From Ifrita kowaldi (taxonomy: Eukaryota; Chordata; Aves; Passeriformes; Cinclosomatidae), in NCBI GenBank assembly GCA_013398055.1, contig VZRS01001717.1:62001-126000 (forward strand): a stretch of 64,000 nt of DNA, in the 5' to 3' direction. Both the position numbers and the translations under genes were made by a program. The notes beneath the pieces were generated by a model. That model made no database searches and was not told the DNA's origin. It was given only the letters and a program-made list of their open reading frames with translations. Below, in pieces: positions 12,201 to 24,136 of the stretch. How positions within the stretch are numbered: the stretch's first letter is position 1; each line of letters opens with the position of its first letter.

Positions 12201-12500
12201 TGGGACTGATACTTATGTCAGGAACCTATTCAAAAACCTGAACATTGGCCCAGTACTGCAACTGCGGTAAGAGCTGCTTGCATGACACATGCTGGGGCAA
12301 ATTAAGGCTGTGTTTTGTTCAATGTATTTTCTTTGACAATTGCCAGAAGCAGAGATAATTCAGAGAAGAGTCTTACTTCTGTGGCTCCACTGTGGTAGGA
12401 AACCACCCTGAAAACAGACTCTGCCATAAACAGAACTAAGACCTAAAAAATATTTTCCTGCCTTAGAGAGTGTAAGTGTTCTCACTGACACAAAAATAAA
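9221..12500. other. Non-coding unique sequence
   Basis: No supported gene. Simple tracts include (AG)7 at 10706-10719 and a purine-rich stretch at about 11455-11515. The 10.3-11.3 kb part is somewhat GC-richer and carries several overlapping short frames on both strands, which suggests base composition rather than coding. A frame at 12136-12270 follows a TTTTTCAG acceptor-like site and ends at a GTAAGA donor-like site, but its content was not recognised. Confidence 0.5.
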
Positions 12501-15500
12501 GTCTCTGTTTTGGCTTGTGTCATGTTGAGCTGTTTGATAATTCAGTAACTAGTAACAATTGTGTGTGTTATATGTACACACATTCAACAGGATCCTTAAA
12601 TAAATTACTTTCATAATTGTGCAAAATGGAAATGAATAATTTGTTGTCAAGTAGGTCCTTGCAAACAGTAATTTACCCAAGAAACTCTCAAGGACAGCAG
12701 GGAAACAGGAAGGAAAGAAGAGAGAGGGAGAAAAATTTAACAGCAGAGGAAGCAGACTAGATAGAGGAAGTGAAGATGCAAGAGCACTGAACACTCGGGA
12801 ACAAACGGGATGAGTTGGCCGTGAGTACATCCAGGTTGAAAATCAGGAACAAAACTATCAGAGGAGCGGGAGACTAGAACTGCCTCCCATGAGCCCTATG
12901 GATCAAAGGTGCAGCTTCCAAGATGGAGACGTAGTCCCTTCTGGAAGACTTTACACGAAGTGTACACCTATGAGGCCAGGAGCTGATAGTCCAGGTAGCA
13001 CTCTCATGTTCTGTGTTTGTGCAGGAGGTTCGTGCATATGGTCATCCTGTGTCTGGCTTGGAACTGAACAGGAAATGACCATCTTATACTTCTTTTCCCA
13101 TGTTAAACTGAAAACTTGAGTATGAACAGTAGACAGGTAAGGGTTAGACAGAATGTTGCACAAAAAACGCCTCTGCATAGCCATTTATTTCCAAAAATAT
13201 ACTATTAATAATAAATGCCATAGCAATCATTATGAGGCTACAGCTCATCTTGCATTCAGAAAGTGGAAACCTCCTTGACTAAGTATTTCTGGGTTTTTGT
13301 CATTAGCAGTTGCTATTTTATATGCAGTCACATAGTAACTCTAGATAGTGAGTGGTGGTAGTCAAGTAGATTTAATTAGGTTTTTTTTAAAGAACTTTTC
13401 ATGTGAGACCCAGTCCTCACCTCTGGTGGGAACTGGCAGAGGTACATGGGCAGAATCTTTATTAAGGTTATTATAGTTCAGCCTACAAAAGTTGGTGACA
13501 TTCCATTTATAGTCTTTGTGTAGACCCACACGTGAAAATGATACTGATTCTTTTTGTTAATAGCAGACAAGTTTGCACACAAGACAATTGATTCCTAAAT
13601 CCATCTGTTCATACTGGCATGTTATGCACTGTAAATCAAGAAACTCATGAAAAATGAAAAGGGGTGTTATCATATTAGAGAATTTTGCTCTCTTTGGCAA
13701 TACATACGTAATGCCAGTTCCCATAATCGACCAGACTTTTCCCTGTACTTTCAGAAGCCTGCAGGCTAAATGGAAGTGAATGCCGTGGGCATTATGGTCT
13801 TGATTATACGGTGTATCCATTTTCATATCCTGGATGTCTGACCATAGCCTCTGGGCATCTGTAACAGAGGAGCAGGTCCTACTAACTCATGCATTTGTTA
13901 CTTGTATCTACAGCTGCACTTTATATTGGTTTGGAGCACTTCTGCTCTTAAACCTGCTCTAAGAATATTTTGAGTAAGTCACACTGAATGGCTAATTCTG
14001 TTCTGGCTATTAGGTTTCACAGGTACAGCTCCTCATTAGATCCCTGAGACTCCCTATTCTTCCCTGAGACTGCCATGCTTTCCAAGATCTATTTTCACTC
14101 CTTTTTTTTAAACTCCTGTTTCTCTAATAATCAGTGTCTCCGTGGGCACCTAAAAGCTTACACAAGCTTGAATCACTCAGAACAATGTCTCAGCATTAGT
14201 TTCCTATCATGAGAATGTGAGGTGTCATGCAGAAAAATAATAAAATATGTTTTTATAGAGATGGAATTGGAAGGTAAGGGACAAAGAAAAGGTACAGAAC
14301 ATTTGTATTTTACTTTGTTAGTCTTCTGCAAAATGGTATCTTGCTTCTCATTCTAAGCTCAATGTTTCTATTGTTGGGAGGAAAAAAGTAAAAGAAAGGA
14401 AAAGTTTAGTTTTTTCTACTAAATGTACTAGTTTCATTTTCTGGAATTTTGACTTCTTGCTCAGTGTTTCATTTTACCCACATGAATGTATGTTATTCAG
14501 AGTTCAAGAGGAGATAATTTTCCTCTGCTTTTGGGGAAAATTCTTGGTGGTGCTAATAGGAGCTAACCAAAGAAGCTGAGAAGCGGTTTTTTGTTGTTTT
14601 GGGATTTTTTTTGATGACGTGGCTTTCTTTCCCATCTTGAAAGTCCTGTTTACTTTTCTTCTCCAGCACTTTGTCCCTGAAATAATTCTGTTTCTTCTCA
14701 GTAAAAGGTTTTCCTCCAAAGCCCAGTGAAGCCCAGTTATTGAAAGTGTCCCTAGCGTACACATAGCAAAATGCTTTCTTGGATCACGGCTGGTTGATAT
14801 TTTCATAAAGGGTTTTGTCCCCAGAAGTCTGTTTCTTGAGCCCTTGGGTATAAAATAATATTTAAACAACAGTTGTGGGAGATGGGATGATATTGGTGTG
14901 AAGTTGTTTTTAAATGGTGGGATGTATTTTAAGTGATTTCTCCTCAATAATAGTATTTTTAAATGCGTGCATTTCTGTGTGGAGACCCGAGGCTATTTCT
15001 CCCAGCTGGCTTACTTTACCTTTGGTGGTCTGTTCTCCTGCAGGGAAGCAGGGTACGGTATCTCCATTTGCAGAGGTTGAAGATCCAGTCCTCTTGGCTG
15101 GCTGTGCAGAGGAGTCACTTTTTTCTCCTGGACTTCATCAGTGGTGGTGCTGCTTGGTGTGTGTTTCCCCAGGCAATTTGTCTCCTTTTAAAAAGACTTT
15201 CTGACAGTCCTGCTTAGTGTCCTGCAACATTCTTAACCAGGCTACTGCAAAGGATGAGGCACAAGACATTCTTTCTCTATCCTTGGAGAAAATTGCTCTC
15301 TCTGTGTGCGTGGCCTACCTACCTGATTTTCCTACACGGCTGTGGGGGCTTGGGAAATGAATGAAAAATCACAAGTGAATAGGCTGATTGGGTAAGGGTA
15401 AGAGATGAAAAGTTGTGCTGAAAGTATCCCATGGCAATACGAGAAATTTTGTGTATGAGCTGGAGCAGTTGCACTTGACATGATCTATCCACAGAAGAGG

Positions 15501-15564
15501 CAGGCTTTGCATTGAAGCACTCTTTGTTTCCAAAGGCAGAAAAAAACAAAGGAAATATTCTGCT
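12501..15564. other. Non-coding unique sequence
   Basis: Purine-rich stretch at about 12700-12755, then ordinary AT-rich DNA. A minus-strand frame at 14553-14762 reads as a basic, lysine-rich stretch; it overlaps a 147-codon minus-strand frame in another phase, and at most one could be real. Neither resembles a family I know, and 147 codons is within chance expectation for this window. Small local duplication of TCCCTGAGACT near 14040-14070. Confidence 0.5.
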
Positions 15565-15685
15565 ATTCCCATTTTACAGAAAGGAGCAAGTGAGATATGA
15601 GATGTTTAGCCCAGAAATGCCCAGGAAGCACATGATAAAGTAGGAGACAGAGCTCGAAGCTTTTGTATCCCAGTCAGTCTTCTAA
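15565..15685 (+). mobile_element. Possible MIR/CORE-SINE-like relic
   Basis: The order CCCATTTTACAGA, then a GAGATATGAGATG segment, a CCCAGAAATGCCCAGGAAG segment, and GGAGACAGAGCTCGAAGC followed by TCCCAGTCAGTCTTCT follows the layout of the conserved 3' half of MIR-like SINEs (ATTTTACAGA... AGAGCTGGGATTCGAA... CAGTCTGACTCC). The match is loose. These elements predate amniote divergence and survive in birds as short diverged scraps. Confidence 0.4.
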
Positions 15686-17404
15686 AGAAGGACCAGCTTT
15701 CAAGAGGCACGTCCTGAATACTCTGTTATTAATAGTGATTTACATAACAGCTCGAAGCCCCATTTCAACATTACAGAATAGGACTTACTCTTCTTTTGTG
15801 GAAATGACCTGGATTTATATCAGCAGTAATAAAATACTGTTGCAGAGAAGGGCTGTGAAGAGGGGGGAGGGAGTATGAAACTAAAAATAAGAAATATGTA
15901 CAGTACATAATTCTAACAATGTTATCTGAAAGACAGTAAAAATAGACTCAATTAGATATTGTCAGAGCTTTTTTCTCCATGCAGCTGCCTAGCCAAATAT
16001 GACAATTTTTCAACAATATAAAAGTTCTAACACAATGCATGATACATTGTACTGAATTCATTAACACTTTGCTACCTTAAACATCATTGTAAAGAAGGAA
16101 AATAATGTAAGAGAAGCTTGTCATTTTTTGTTGTTGTTCCTTTTGTTTCTGTGACATGTTTGGAATTGCATGCCTGTGAGAGTTTTGTGATCTAAATTTA
16201 ATGATCCTAAAAGGGATTTAGTAAGATATTGTTCTTTTCTCCTGCAGACATCCCTAGGCTGAGTGCTACATGAAAAGTGTGACTCAATTATACAAAAAAA
16301 TTTAATTTATCTTTAAAATAAAAAGCCTTTTCATGCAGTATTTCCACAGGGATGTAGCCTCAGTGTAGAGCTTTCCTAGCTCTGCTTTGCAACAATGTAA
16401 TTCCTATAGAATTTGCAGGCAGTGCATAGAATATCTATGTGCACATATGTGTCCCCTTTTCATGAATAAAGATGTTATGATGACAGTTGATATACCTGGC
16501 TTTGATTTGGCAATGGAATCTGCAGGTCTCTGCTCTCATTCAGAGTTTTTGATTTACAGAATTACTCTAGTGGACAATTGGTCACAGTGCAGAAATTAAA
16601 ACTTTAAAATCCAGACCTTCAGCATTAGACTGAATCTTTTGGTCCAGTTCTAATCCAGGTTTTTAGGTACAATACTCTTACAAAGTACTAAATTTGAGAT
16701 AGAAGTTTACAAAATTATTGTGGGTTAATTTGGAGCCAAAAGCAGGAACAGCACGTTGAATATATAAAGTAAAATAATCATTGGTTTGGGCATGCCATTG
16801 GGCTTTAAGAATATTTTTTGTGGATGCAATGTGCTCTGTCATTTCCCTGTGGCTTGGCCATCACACTTGAACTATAGAGAAAGAAAATCCCCAGGAATGA
16901 AGAAGAATTTGATGCATTTTTTGAAAGGAAATAAGGCTGATGTCTTCTTATTGGGCAATATAATAAATTTATAAATCTGTTATTTCCTCTCTTGTTCCAG
17001 TTTAGTGCAATGTGTACTTCTGGAAAATTATATGGAATAATGCATCTGAAGTTGGACAAAACCAGGATTCTTTTGCTGTGCCCTTTAACCCTTAGGCCTG
17101 GGCATCAGGAAAGATATCTACTCTGTGTGCTCAGAGCATGAGCAAAGAGGATTGCTGTGATTGCTTAATCAGGATATGGTAGGTGATAGCAGTAAGTTTC
17201 TGGGAGGCTGGACTAGAAAACTCTTCACTCCTAGCAAGGAATTCATAGCTGTGTAGCTCCAATTTTCCTGTTGCTGAAATGTAGAATACCCGACTGACGC
17301 GGAGTTTGCATTCCTACAGATACACGTGCGTGCAAGTACTGGAATTCTCTCTGCTTCTCCTTTCTAAAGTGAGCTTGAGAAAACTGCTGCTTCTTTCTGA
17401 CCCT
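15686..17404. other. Non-coding unique sequence
   Basis: AT-rich DNA with no exon-like structure, RNA gene or recognisable repeat. Confidence 0.6.
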
Positions 17405-17535
17405 GGTCACCATCTCTTGAGGTATTTAAAGGTCATGAAGATGACGCACCTGGTTTAACGGTGGCCTTGGCAGTGCAGAGTCAATGGCTGGACTCAATGA
17501 TCTTAAAGGTCTTTTCCAAGCTAAACAATTCTATG
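17405..17535 (+). mobile_element. CR1 LINE 3'-end fragment
   Basis: Reads in CR1 sense orientation: CTTGAGGTATTTAAAGGTC, a diverged middle, then GGCTGGACTCAATGATCTTA and AGGTCTTTTCCAAGCTAAAC ending in AATTCTATGA. This is the conserved CR1 tail (GACTCGATGATCTT... GGTCTTTTCCAACCTAAATGATTCTATG). It is 5'-truncated to about 130 bp, with one octamer-like terminal unit left. The open frame over it is a remnant of untranslated LINE tail, not a gene. Confidence 0.88.
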
Positions 17536-19130
17536 AAAATTGGGAAGGAGACATTGGAACATAAAGAGTTTGAATTTATACATCTCTGGAATGTTCTTCA
17601 CAGCAATTACATAGACGTTTCACCTTTAGTTGTGACATCTTGCCCTGAATTAAGCCGAGTTCTACATGGAAAGATACTGTACCAGTCAAACACTGAAGAG
17701 ATTAAGACAGCTGAAGAGGGAGTGGTGTACACTGCCCACTAAATGAAATGATTAGCATGAAAGAGCAAGACAATATTTATTAGGGATGCATTAGACAGTT
17801 CAGGCAATTAAAATGATGCTGGCAGTTGGGAAACACCCTGTGCCAAGGCAGGGTTTTCATATTTCACCTCCTTACTTTCTACATGAATAGAACACCAGTC
17901 TGCACAAGGAAAATGAGTGGAATAAATGAAGAGGCAAAAAAACCCAAACCAAACCAGAAACAAAACCAAACAAAGTAAAACCACCCCTAAACCAACACCA
18001 CCCACCTCCCCACCGCTGCAAATTTGGCCTGGGCATCTACCTGAAATCCTAGAAACAGGCTTGCCAAATCAGAAGTATTTCAATCACCACCAATATCATG
18101 GGAACAAAATGACACAGTGGCTTATCTAATAGCACATTAGTCAGAAAATTATGGATATTATGGAAAACATGTATTTTTACATTGTGGAAAACACATGACA
18201 CATTCAACATTTGTGCCGAGAGGTGTAAGAAAATTAACTCTATCCCAGCCGAACACAATATAGTGGGTGTCTCACTCTGGAAGAAGTTAGTTTATACTAT
18301 GTCTTGGTGCAAAAACACAGAAAGTCAAAGGGCAAAGTTATTTTATTTTTTAAAATGTAGAGGGACCCTTTAAACTCAGTCACTTTCTGCATAAGCTTAC
18401 TGAGTTCATTCTTTGTACCATTCCCCACTGTGTAATGATTGCTTTGGTTCCAACCGAGCTGAAATTAAGCCTCTGTCTTCCCCTGAAGCTCTGTTTTCAT
18501 GAAGTCTGTAATTACAATTAAATTTAAACCACGTACATTTGTATGTGTATCCTTGTGAAGCCTCCTCTCTGGCATTGCTGTGTGGCCATGGCATACACCT
18601 AGAACCTGCTGATATATGCTGAGGGTCTTGGCTGATATGGCACCCAGATTTTGGGTTTTTGATATTTTTGGTTATTGTTTGTAAATACTGAAGTAGTCCA
18701 ATGCTCTTCAGAGAGTAAAACAGCAACGTGATTGAAGGTAGGTGCTGCTAAATTATGTAAAGTATGTATAGCCACTTCTGATTTGGGAATATGCAGTATA
18801 CTAATCCTTTATTTAGGGATAAAAGGCCTGATATCTTAGAGTCTGACAGAAGTAATTACACCTTGCCAATCAGCCTCGATGGTTGACTTATTTACCTTAT
18901 GAATTTTATGGTAAGATTCCATGGGAGCAAGAGGGAATGGGTCTATGTTGCACTAAATTCTGCTGATGTTCACTAAGGTGCTCTTTGCTGCTTTTCACAG
19001 CGTTGCTGTGGACTTTTAAACAGTTGAAGGATTTCTGTTCCAGGGAGGTTTGGGTTCGAATAGCGAATGAGTCCCTCATCGTAGTTACAAAAATGTCTGT
19101 TTGTTAGAGCTCTCCAAGTTCCTTTCAGAT
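17536..19130. other. Non-coding; contains A/C tract
   Basis: Unique sequence with no supported gene. It includes the A/C tract listed at 17934-18015. Confidence 0.6.
17934..18015 (+). repeat. G-poor A/C tract (G/T-rich on minus strand)
   Basis: About 80 bp made almost entirely of A and C in AAACC/CAAAC-type units, becoming C-richer (CCACCCACCTCCCCACC) at its right end. Strand asymmetry is strong: the minus strand is G/T-rich with several GG and GGG runs and could form a weak G-quadruplex. Confidence 0.65.
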
Positions 19131-19700
19131 GAAAGATGTTAATAGATGTAAGATAATGTGTACATGCAAGAATGTCGTCATTAATAAATATTGAAGAAAA
19201 AAAAGCTCTCTGTGAACGATGTAAAATAACACCAATGAGTATTTAATCTGCTTTTTAAATTGAATTTTCAGCTTAAAGAGGGAAACTTTTCTTCTTGTTT
19301 GAAAAATTAAAATAGAAAAATGAATATTGAAATGTATTGGCTTGGGATTTTCAACGCAGTTTAAATAACTAATTAAGAAAAAGTTGCAGGGAGGAAAAAC
19401 ATTAAAATATGCAATAATTTATTTTTAATAAGTGTAAAACAGATTATTTTAATTACCGCATCTTTAAAAATATGGGGTAAATAAAATGCCTTAAATTGTC
19501 ATTCATAGAGATTTGGAATTGAAGTATAGAGATTAAAGCCTTTTATCAGTAGATGTAGACAAAAGACTTAATGAATAACGAACACAGAAATTAACTGAAA
19601 TGACAGCTACATATTTTTTCTCTTGGTTTCACATGTCCACTGACGTTTTTTCGCTTCTTTGGTTTAGCTCTTCAGAATAAGCTGCTAGCCAGGTGAGGTT
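19131..19700. other. AT-rich, homeodomain-motif-dense block
   Basis: A conspicuously AT-rich stretch with TAATTA cores at 19370-19375 and 19450-19455 and many ATTAAA and AATTA variants, but no simple repeat structure. The texture fits conserved non-coding regulatory DNA, though this is inferred from appearance. At its right end a 25-bp potential microexon (19668-19692) has a pyrimidine-rich acceptor and a GTGAGG donor. Confidence 0.3.
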
Positions 19701-22700
19701 TCATGGTATCCTCCGTATCACTATTTTCTTTATTTAAAGATTTTAAGATGCTTTTAAATATATCTCCTTGGCTTTAGAATAGCAGCTACCTGGTTGACCT
19801 CTTCTGCTGCACAAGGACTTGAAAGTAGATTCTAGTCTATATTTTTTTTTTTACAGTTGATTTTCAGTTGCCCAGGTTTCCATTGAAGTCTTTCTAAGCA
19901 ACGGTGCCAAAATCACCTAAAGCCAATCAAGCTTTGGCAAAGGCTGCACACTCTGGCTGGAGTTAATATTTTATATTACTACATAAATGTTAGGTCCAAG
20001 TGCTCCCTATTTATTGTGCAGCTTTTTCAGAGGGGTGTCGAGAAGCCATTGGGCTGTCAGTGCATGAACTCTGTTCTTTGGACCAGGGTGTCTCTTGGAG
20101 AACTCTGGCTGGTAGTGAAAATTTCTCCCTTTTGATGCAACAAATTCCATGCAGAAACAGAGCACAACAGAGCCACATTCGCTGTGCTGTGTCAAGTGGG
20201 GGTAAGGTTCCCTTCTCTGTGCAAGCACGTGCTTTTTGTGGACTTGCTCAAAACCATCTAAATGACATGCACTCTGTGTTACTCGCCTCGTGTTTACCCA
20301 AAAGCAGAGTCTGACCCTGAAGTGCTGTATTTGTCCTGGTTGCTACAAGCTTGTAGGTTTCATTGCGCATAAATGAGTAATTGTCCTTTAGAGGCCTGGG
20401 CTCCAGTTCACCCTGTTAGGGCGGCTGAGCCAACACGCACAGAAAGAGCTGTACTTTGGCATCATTCCAAAAAGTTAGAGGTCGTGAGCCAAAAATCCCA
20501 GGAAAGCCTTTCAGCTTTCCCGTCAGCCCGGTGTGCTGGAGTTCAGAGCTGCTGATCTCACCTGGAACAGGACAGCAGCGGGAAGATGGGGGAAGGGACA
20601 GCTCTTTCCAGGGAAGGAGTGTACAAGCTCTCCAATTCTTCCAGCAGCCGGGGAAGCTGTCCTCCCATCAAGCAGGAAAACAAGTCATCTTTTGCCTCGA
20701 GTTTTTATGAGAAAAGTTTGTTCTCCTGTTGGCTTGTTCTGTTATGCATCTGACTTTCCTACTTCTTTAAGGGGGAGAAGATATGCCAAGAAACCTCTGT
20801 CAGTAAGCCAGAATAGTTCTGCCATGCCTTCCTCCCATTTTAGCACTCCAGCTATTCTTCTAAGTGGGGAAAAATAATTCAGGAGTCCCTGGCAGTTTTG
20901 CTGTTTTTTAAGGAAACATGAAAGACAGGAGGATTTGGCCCAATGGTAGCTGAAAGCACACAGGCCTTGCCAGGATTTAATTTCTTGTGAACTCTGACCT
21001 GGAATGAATACAACATATGTGCTACTGTTTCTCTACAATTTAGCATCCCTTTTTCCTATATGGGATTTTCCCTCCCTCCCCTTCCCCCCATTTGTTTCTG
21101 TTAAACCTGGCTGAGTGGTTTATCCTCTATAACTGGTATCCCTGCAAGGGAGAGACTCTCACTGTTTTTACAGGTCTCTCAAGACTCCCGCTAAAAGGTA
21201 CTGGAGGTTTGCCTTCACTGGCGTCGGTAATGCTGCTGTTTTTGGATCCCAAGGCCTCCAGTTCAAATGCCCCCAGTAGAGTTAGATTCCTCACAAAGTA
21301 AAAAAGGCACTCCTCAGATTAAAGGGGCTGATTGAATGCTGCTGTGCAGACCACTAATGTGTTACAAGGGTACTCGGTTCCTCAGCAGGAGCTGCGGTGT
21401 GCTGCTAGGGGACTTCTCAGGCACTGTTACTTAGAAATTACGTGGTGCTACACCAGCTCTGGGACTTGTAGATTTGCATTCACAGTGCAGCTTCATTAAA
21501 AATTTTAACTGGGACATATTTAGACTACTCAAGCTGCTTCTATAGAGTTGATTATTTTGTCTTGTCCTTAGAAAACAGCTTATCCTTGTGAAAATAACAT
21601 ATAAATTGTACTATTATATTTAGTGCTGCAAGCTTTGCTGTTGCTGTTTAGTTTTCTTTTCCTTTTGAAGCTGTGGAATTTCTGTCAAATAATGTCTTCT
21701 GAGTTAAAATCCACCATAGGAAGAACATATTCTGTGTCTTTTCCATTTTTCTCAGTGAATCCTATGAGCCCCTGTCATTAGCGTGATTATTACCGAGAGA
21801 ATTAAGAAAAGAGAGAAAGGGTGTTTCTGTGAGTAAGACACAAGATGCTTCAGACGTGCCATTTCACCCAGAGGAAGTATTGGATCCCTGTGCACCTCCG
21901 TTCTATCTATAAAGGACATGTAGTAAGGTCTGCTCATTCTGGAGCATTTTTTTGTGTCTTAATCTGTTGAAAACTGAATCTTTCCTAAGGAAGCTTTTCT
22001 AGAAATACAAATGCTACTCTCATGAGCACAGGTGTTTTGTGGTTTTCTGAATTCTGTTGCAAAGCACTCTCCTTTTGGAGAGTTGTGGTCAAGTTTGTGA
22101 GATCCAGGAGGTCTTAAATTTAGAGATGCTTGTTACAGTCACTTTCATGCAAAGCCTACAGTAAAGCAATCTGTCAATTAAAGAATATGCCTCACCATTT
22201 CATCCTTTTCAAGTTTCCTATGTGTATGTTTAAACAAACAAACAAACAGAAGTATAATCCTAAATGCTGTTTGCTCTCTTTTATTTTTTTTTTCTGGGAG
22301 CAGCAGGAAATTGTTTTCACACTTGATAGAGCTCAACCTTCATAAGGAAGACAATGAAGAACAAACTATGCACCAGAGCATAAGACAGCTTAGAGTTAAA
22401 CTTGCAATACCAAGTAGAAGCTTCTTTGAGAAAAAGACCCTGAGTTGTTTCCAAGGATTTTTGAACAAGCTTTTTGGGCTTCTTTTGATGCCTTTACATT
22501 TTGTTGTAATTCAGTGTGCTGGAAATCTAATTTGGAGTTGCACAAAGGCTGTGACTGAGTAAGATGTCTGGGGATGAAGCTGTGACTTTACCTCTTCTTT
22601 GGGAATGGCCAGCTTTCCTGATACTGCAGTAATGTTTTTTATCCTGACTGAGGAATGGAGGAGTCATGGGAATTGTTCACCCTCCTACATTTGATTGAGG

Positions 22701-23024
22701 AGTGGGTGTATAGGGCGTTTAAAACATGTTTAAGAGAAGCCAGCTAGTTTTGAATAAATACCTGTTGATTATTTTTGAGAAAATATTGCTTCTTTTCTCT
22801 AGTATATTTAGGTGTTGCTAATTTCTCTCCTTTCATCTGGAAGAACTTCCATCTGCATTTCTGGTGGCTGCCATCGGGTGGTGCCAGGCCATCAGTATAT
22901 ACAGTACGAGACAATGGTTTGGGCTTTGAACTGATCAAAAACCAAAGGAGCTTTAAAATCTGATCCCAAATAATTCACAGTGCAAATAAATGAAGCAGCC
23001 AGTGCAAATAGTTACTTTGATGTA
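19701..23024. other. Non-coding unique sequence
   Basis: No gene is supported. The 20.0-20.9 kb part is GC-richer with overlapping frames on both strands. A pyrimidine-only tract at about 21068-21090 and an (AAAC)4 microsatellite at 22231-22248 are present. Confidence 0.55.
22231..22248 (+). repeat. (AAAC)n microsatellite
   Basis: Four AAAC units following TTT. A short simple repeat. Confidence 0.85.
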
Positions 23025-23039
23025 TTTTTTTTTTTTTTT
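23025..23039 (+). repeat. Poly-T run (T15)
   Basis: Uninterrupted T homopolymer just upstream of the alternating purine-pyrimidine tract. Confidence 0.9.
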
Positions 23040-23095
23040 ATACTTAGCATAAAGGAAGGGTCTGTCTGGTATATACTTCTTTTAGTGTGCCTGTT

Positions 23096-23151
23096 TGCGT
23101 GTGTGTACATATATATATATGCATAGACGTGTATGTGCGTGCATGCGTGTA
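23096..23151. repeat. Alternating purine-pyrimidine tract (Z-DNA-type)
   Basis: Strict pyrimidine-purine alternation runs from 23096 to 23125 (GC/GT steps passing into a TA run) and again from 23128 to 23151 (GT, GC and AT steps), broken only by GA at 23126-23127. GT- and GC-rich alternating tracts of this length can adopt left-handed Z-DNA under negative supercoiling. Confidence 0.75.
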
Positions 23152-24057
23152 AAGTTTGACCTGAAATGTGTTTTTGCCCTAAGGATACCGATGCCTTGTT
23201 TTTGATCACATTGTACCAACGTGGCTTAATTAATAGCCCTCTTAGCATCTCTGCTAATGTTCAGGCTTTTGTTGCTTGTGTGTGCTTTTATTACAGACCT
23301 GCTAAGTGTTAAAGCTGACTGGAGAAAAATGATAGATTTCCAACTTTAAAGAAACAATATCTATCTAATGCGTGTTTAAAGAAGACTAATTTATTGCCTT
23401 AAACTCAGCTCACAACTGAGTGCCCAATGAAAGCAATGAAATATTAATATTTTATAGTCATGTTTGAAATATCTCCTGTTTATCTGGTTCAAAAATCTAT
23501 ATTATATTAATTATACAGACACACCAATTTATTCTTTGAGCTATCTAAATCAGTTTCTAAAGTATTTGGTTTATAATAACTGAGGAGAAGAAATTAGGCC
23601 TGTGGTTAGTGAGAGGGTTGTGCAAATATTTATTGAGTATCACGTTTGAAAAGGCTACTGTCTGTGTAAAATTAAATAACAATAGTTGGAAATGAAAAAA
23701 AGAATATTATTGGCAATAGATTACATAGATCAAGTCTAAAATACTTGATTTAATATTTCTGTTTATGTTCACATTTAATAAAGAGGTCGAAGGTTTGAAG
23801 GTTTATATTTATAGAAGCATATCTTTAGTGGAGAAAACATTGACATTCACAACTCATTTGCTTTTGAACACCTTTTGTTAATGTATGAAATGAAATGCAG
23901 CATGTGGCCTGGCAACTGAACAAGCTAAAATTAAAAATGATTTAACTTACATGCATTTGTAGAGCTTTGGAGTTACATGGAGAAAAACACAGTAATTCTT
24001 CTGACAAATCCTAGATGAAGCTGTATTATTTGCTAGGTAGTGGTAACTTAAAAAACA
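23152..24057. other. Non-coding AT-rich sequence
   Basis: Very AT-rich unique DNA with scattered TAATTA-like words. No gene or repeat family recognised. Confidence 0.6.
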
Positions 24058-24136
24058 CAAACAAGCAAAACCCCGCCCCCCCCAAAATCCAAGCCCAAAG
24101 CAAATAACAAAATGCCCCCAAGACCCCACCCCACAA
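24058..24136 (-). repeat. C-run tract; minus-strand G-quadruplex candidate
   Basis: C runs of three or more lie at 24071-24074, 24076-24083, 24094-24096, 24115-24119, 24124-24127 and 24129-24132 in an A/C background with almost no T or G. The minus strand therefore carries six G runs. The right-hand three (GGGG-T-GGGG-TCTT-GGGGG) have short loops; a fourth run is about 18 nt further on. Confidence 0.6.

Noticed and set aside
12136..12270. Frame between TTTTTCAG and GTAAGA resembling an exon
   Set aside because: The reading ends at a stop overlapping the donor, the peptide was not recognised, and composition is like the surroundings.
14504..14947. Longest open frame in the window (147 codons, minus strand)
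   Set aside because: The length is within chance expectation for 64 kb in six frames; no domain, signal or exon structure, and it overlaps another frame.
19046..19060. GGTTCGAA resembling a tRNA B box
   Set aside because: The following bases do not fit the consensus, there is no A box at the right distance and no cloverleaf can be folded.
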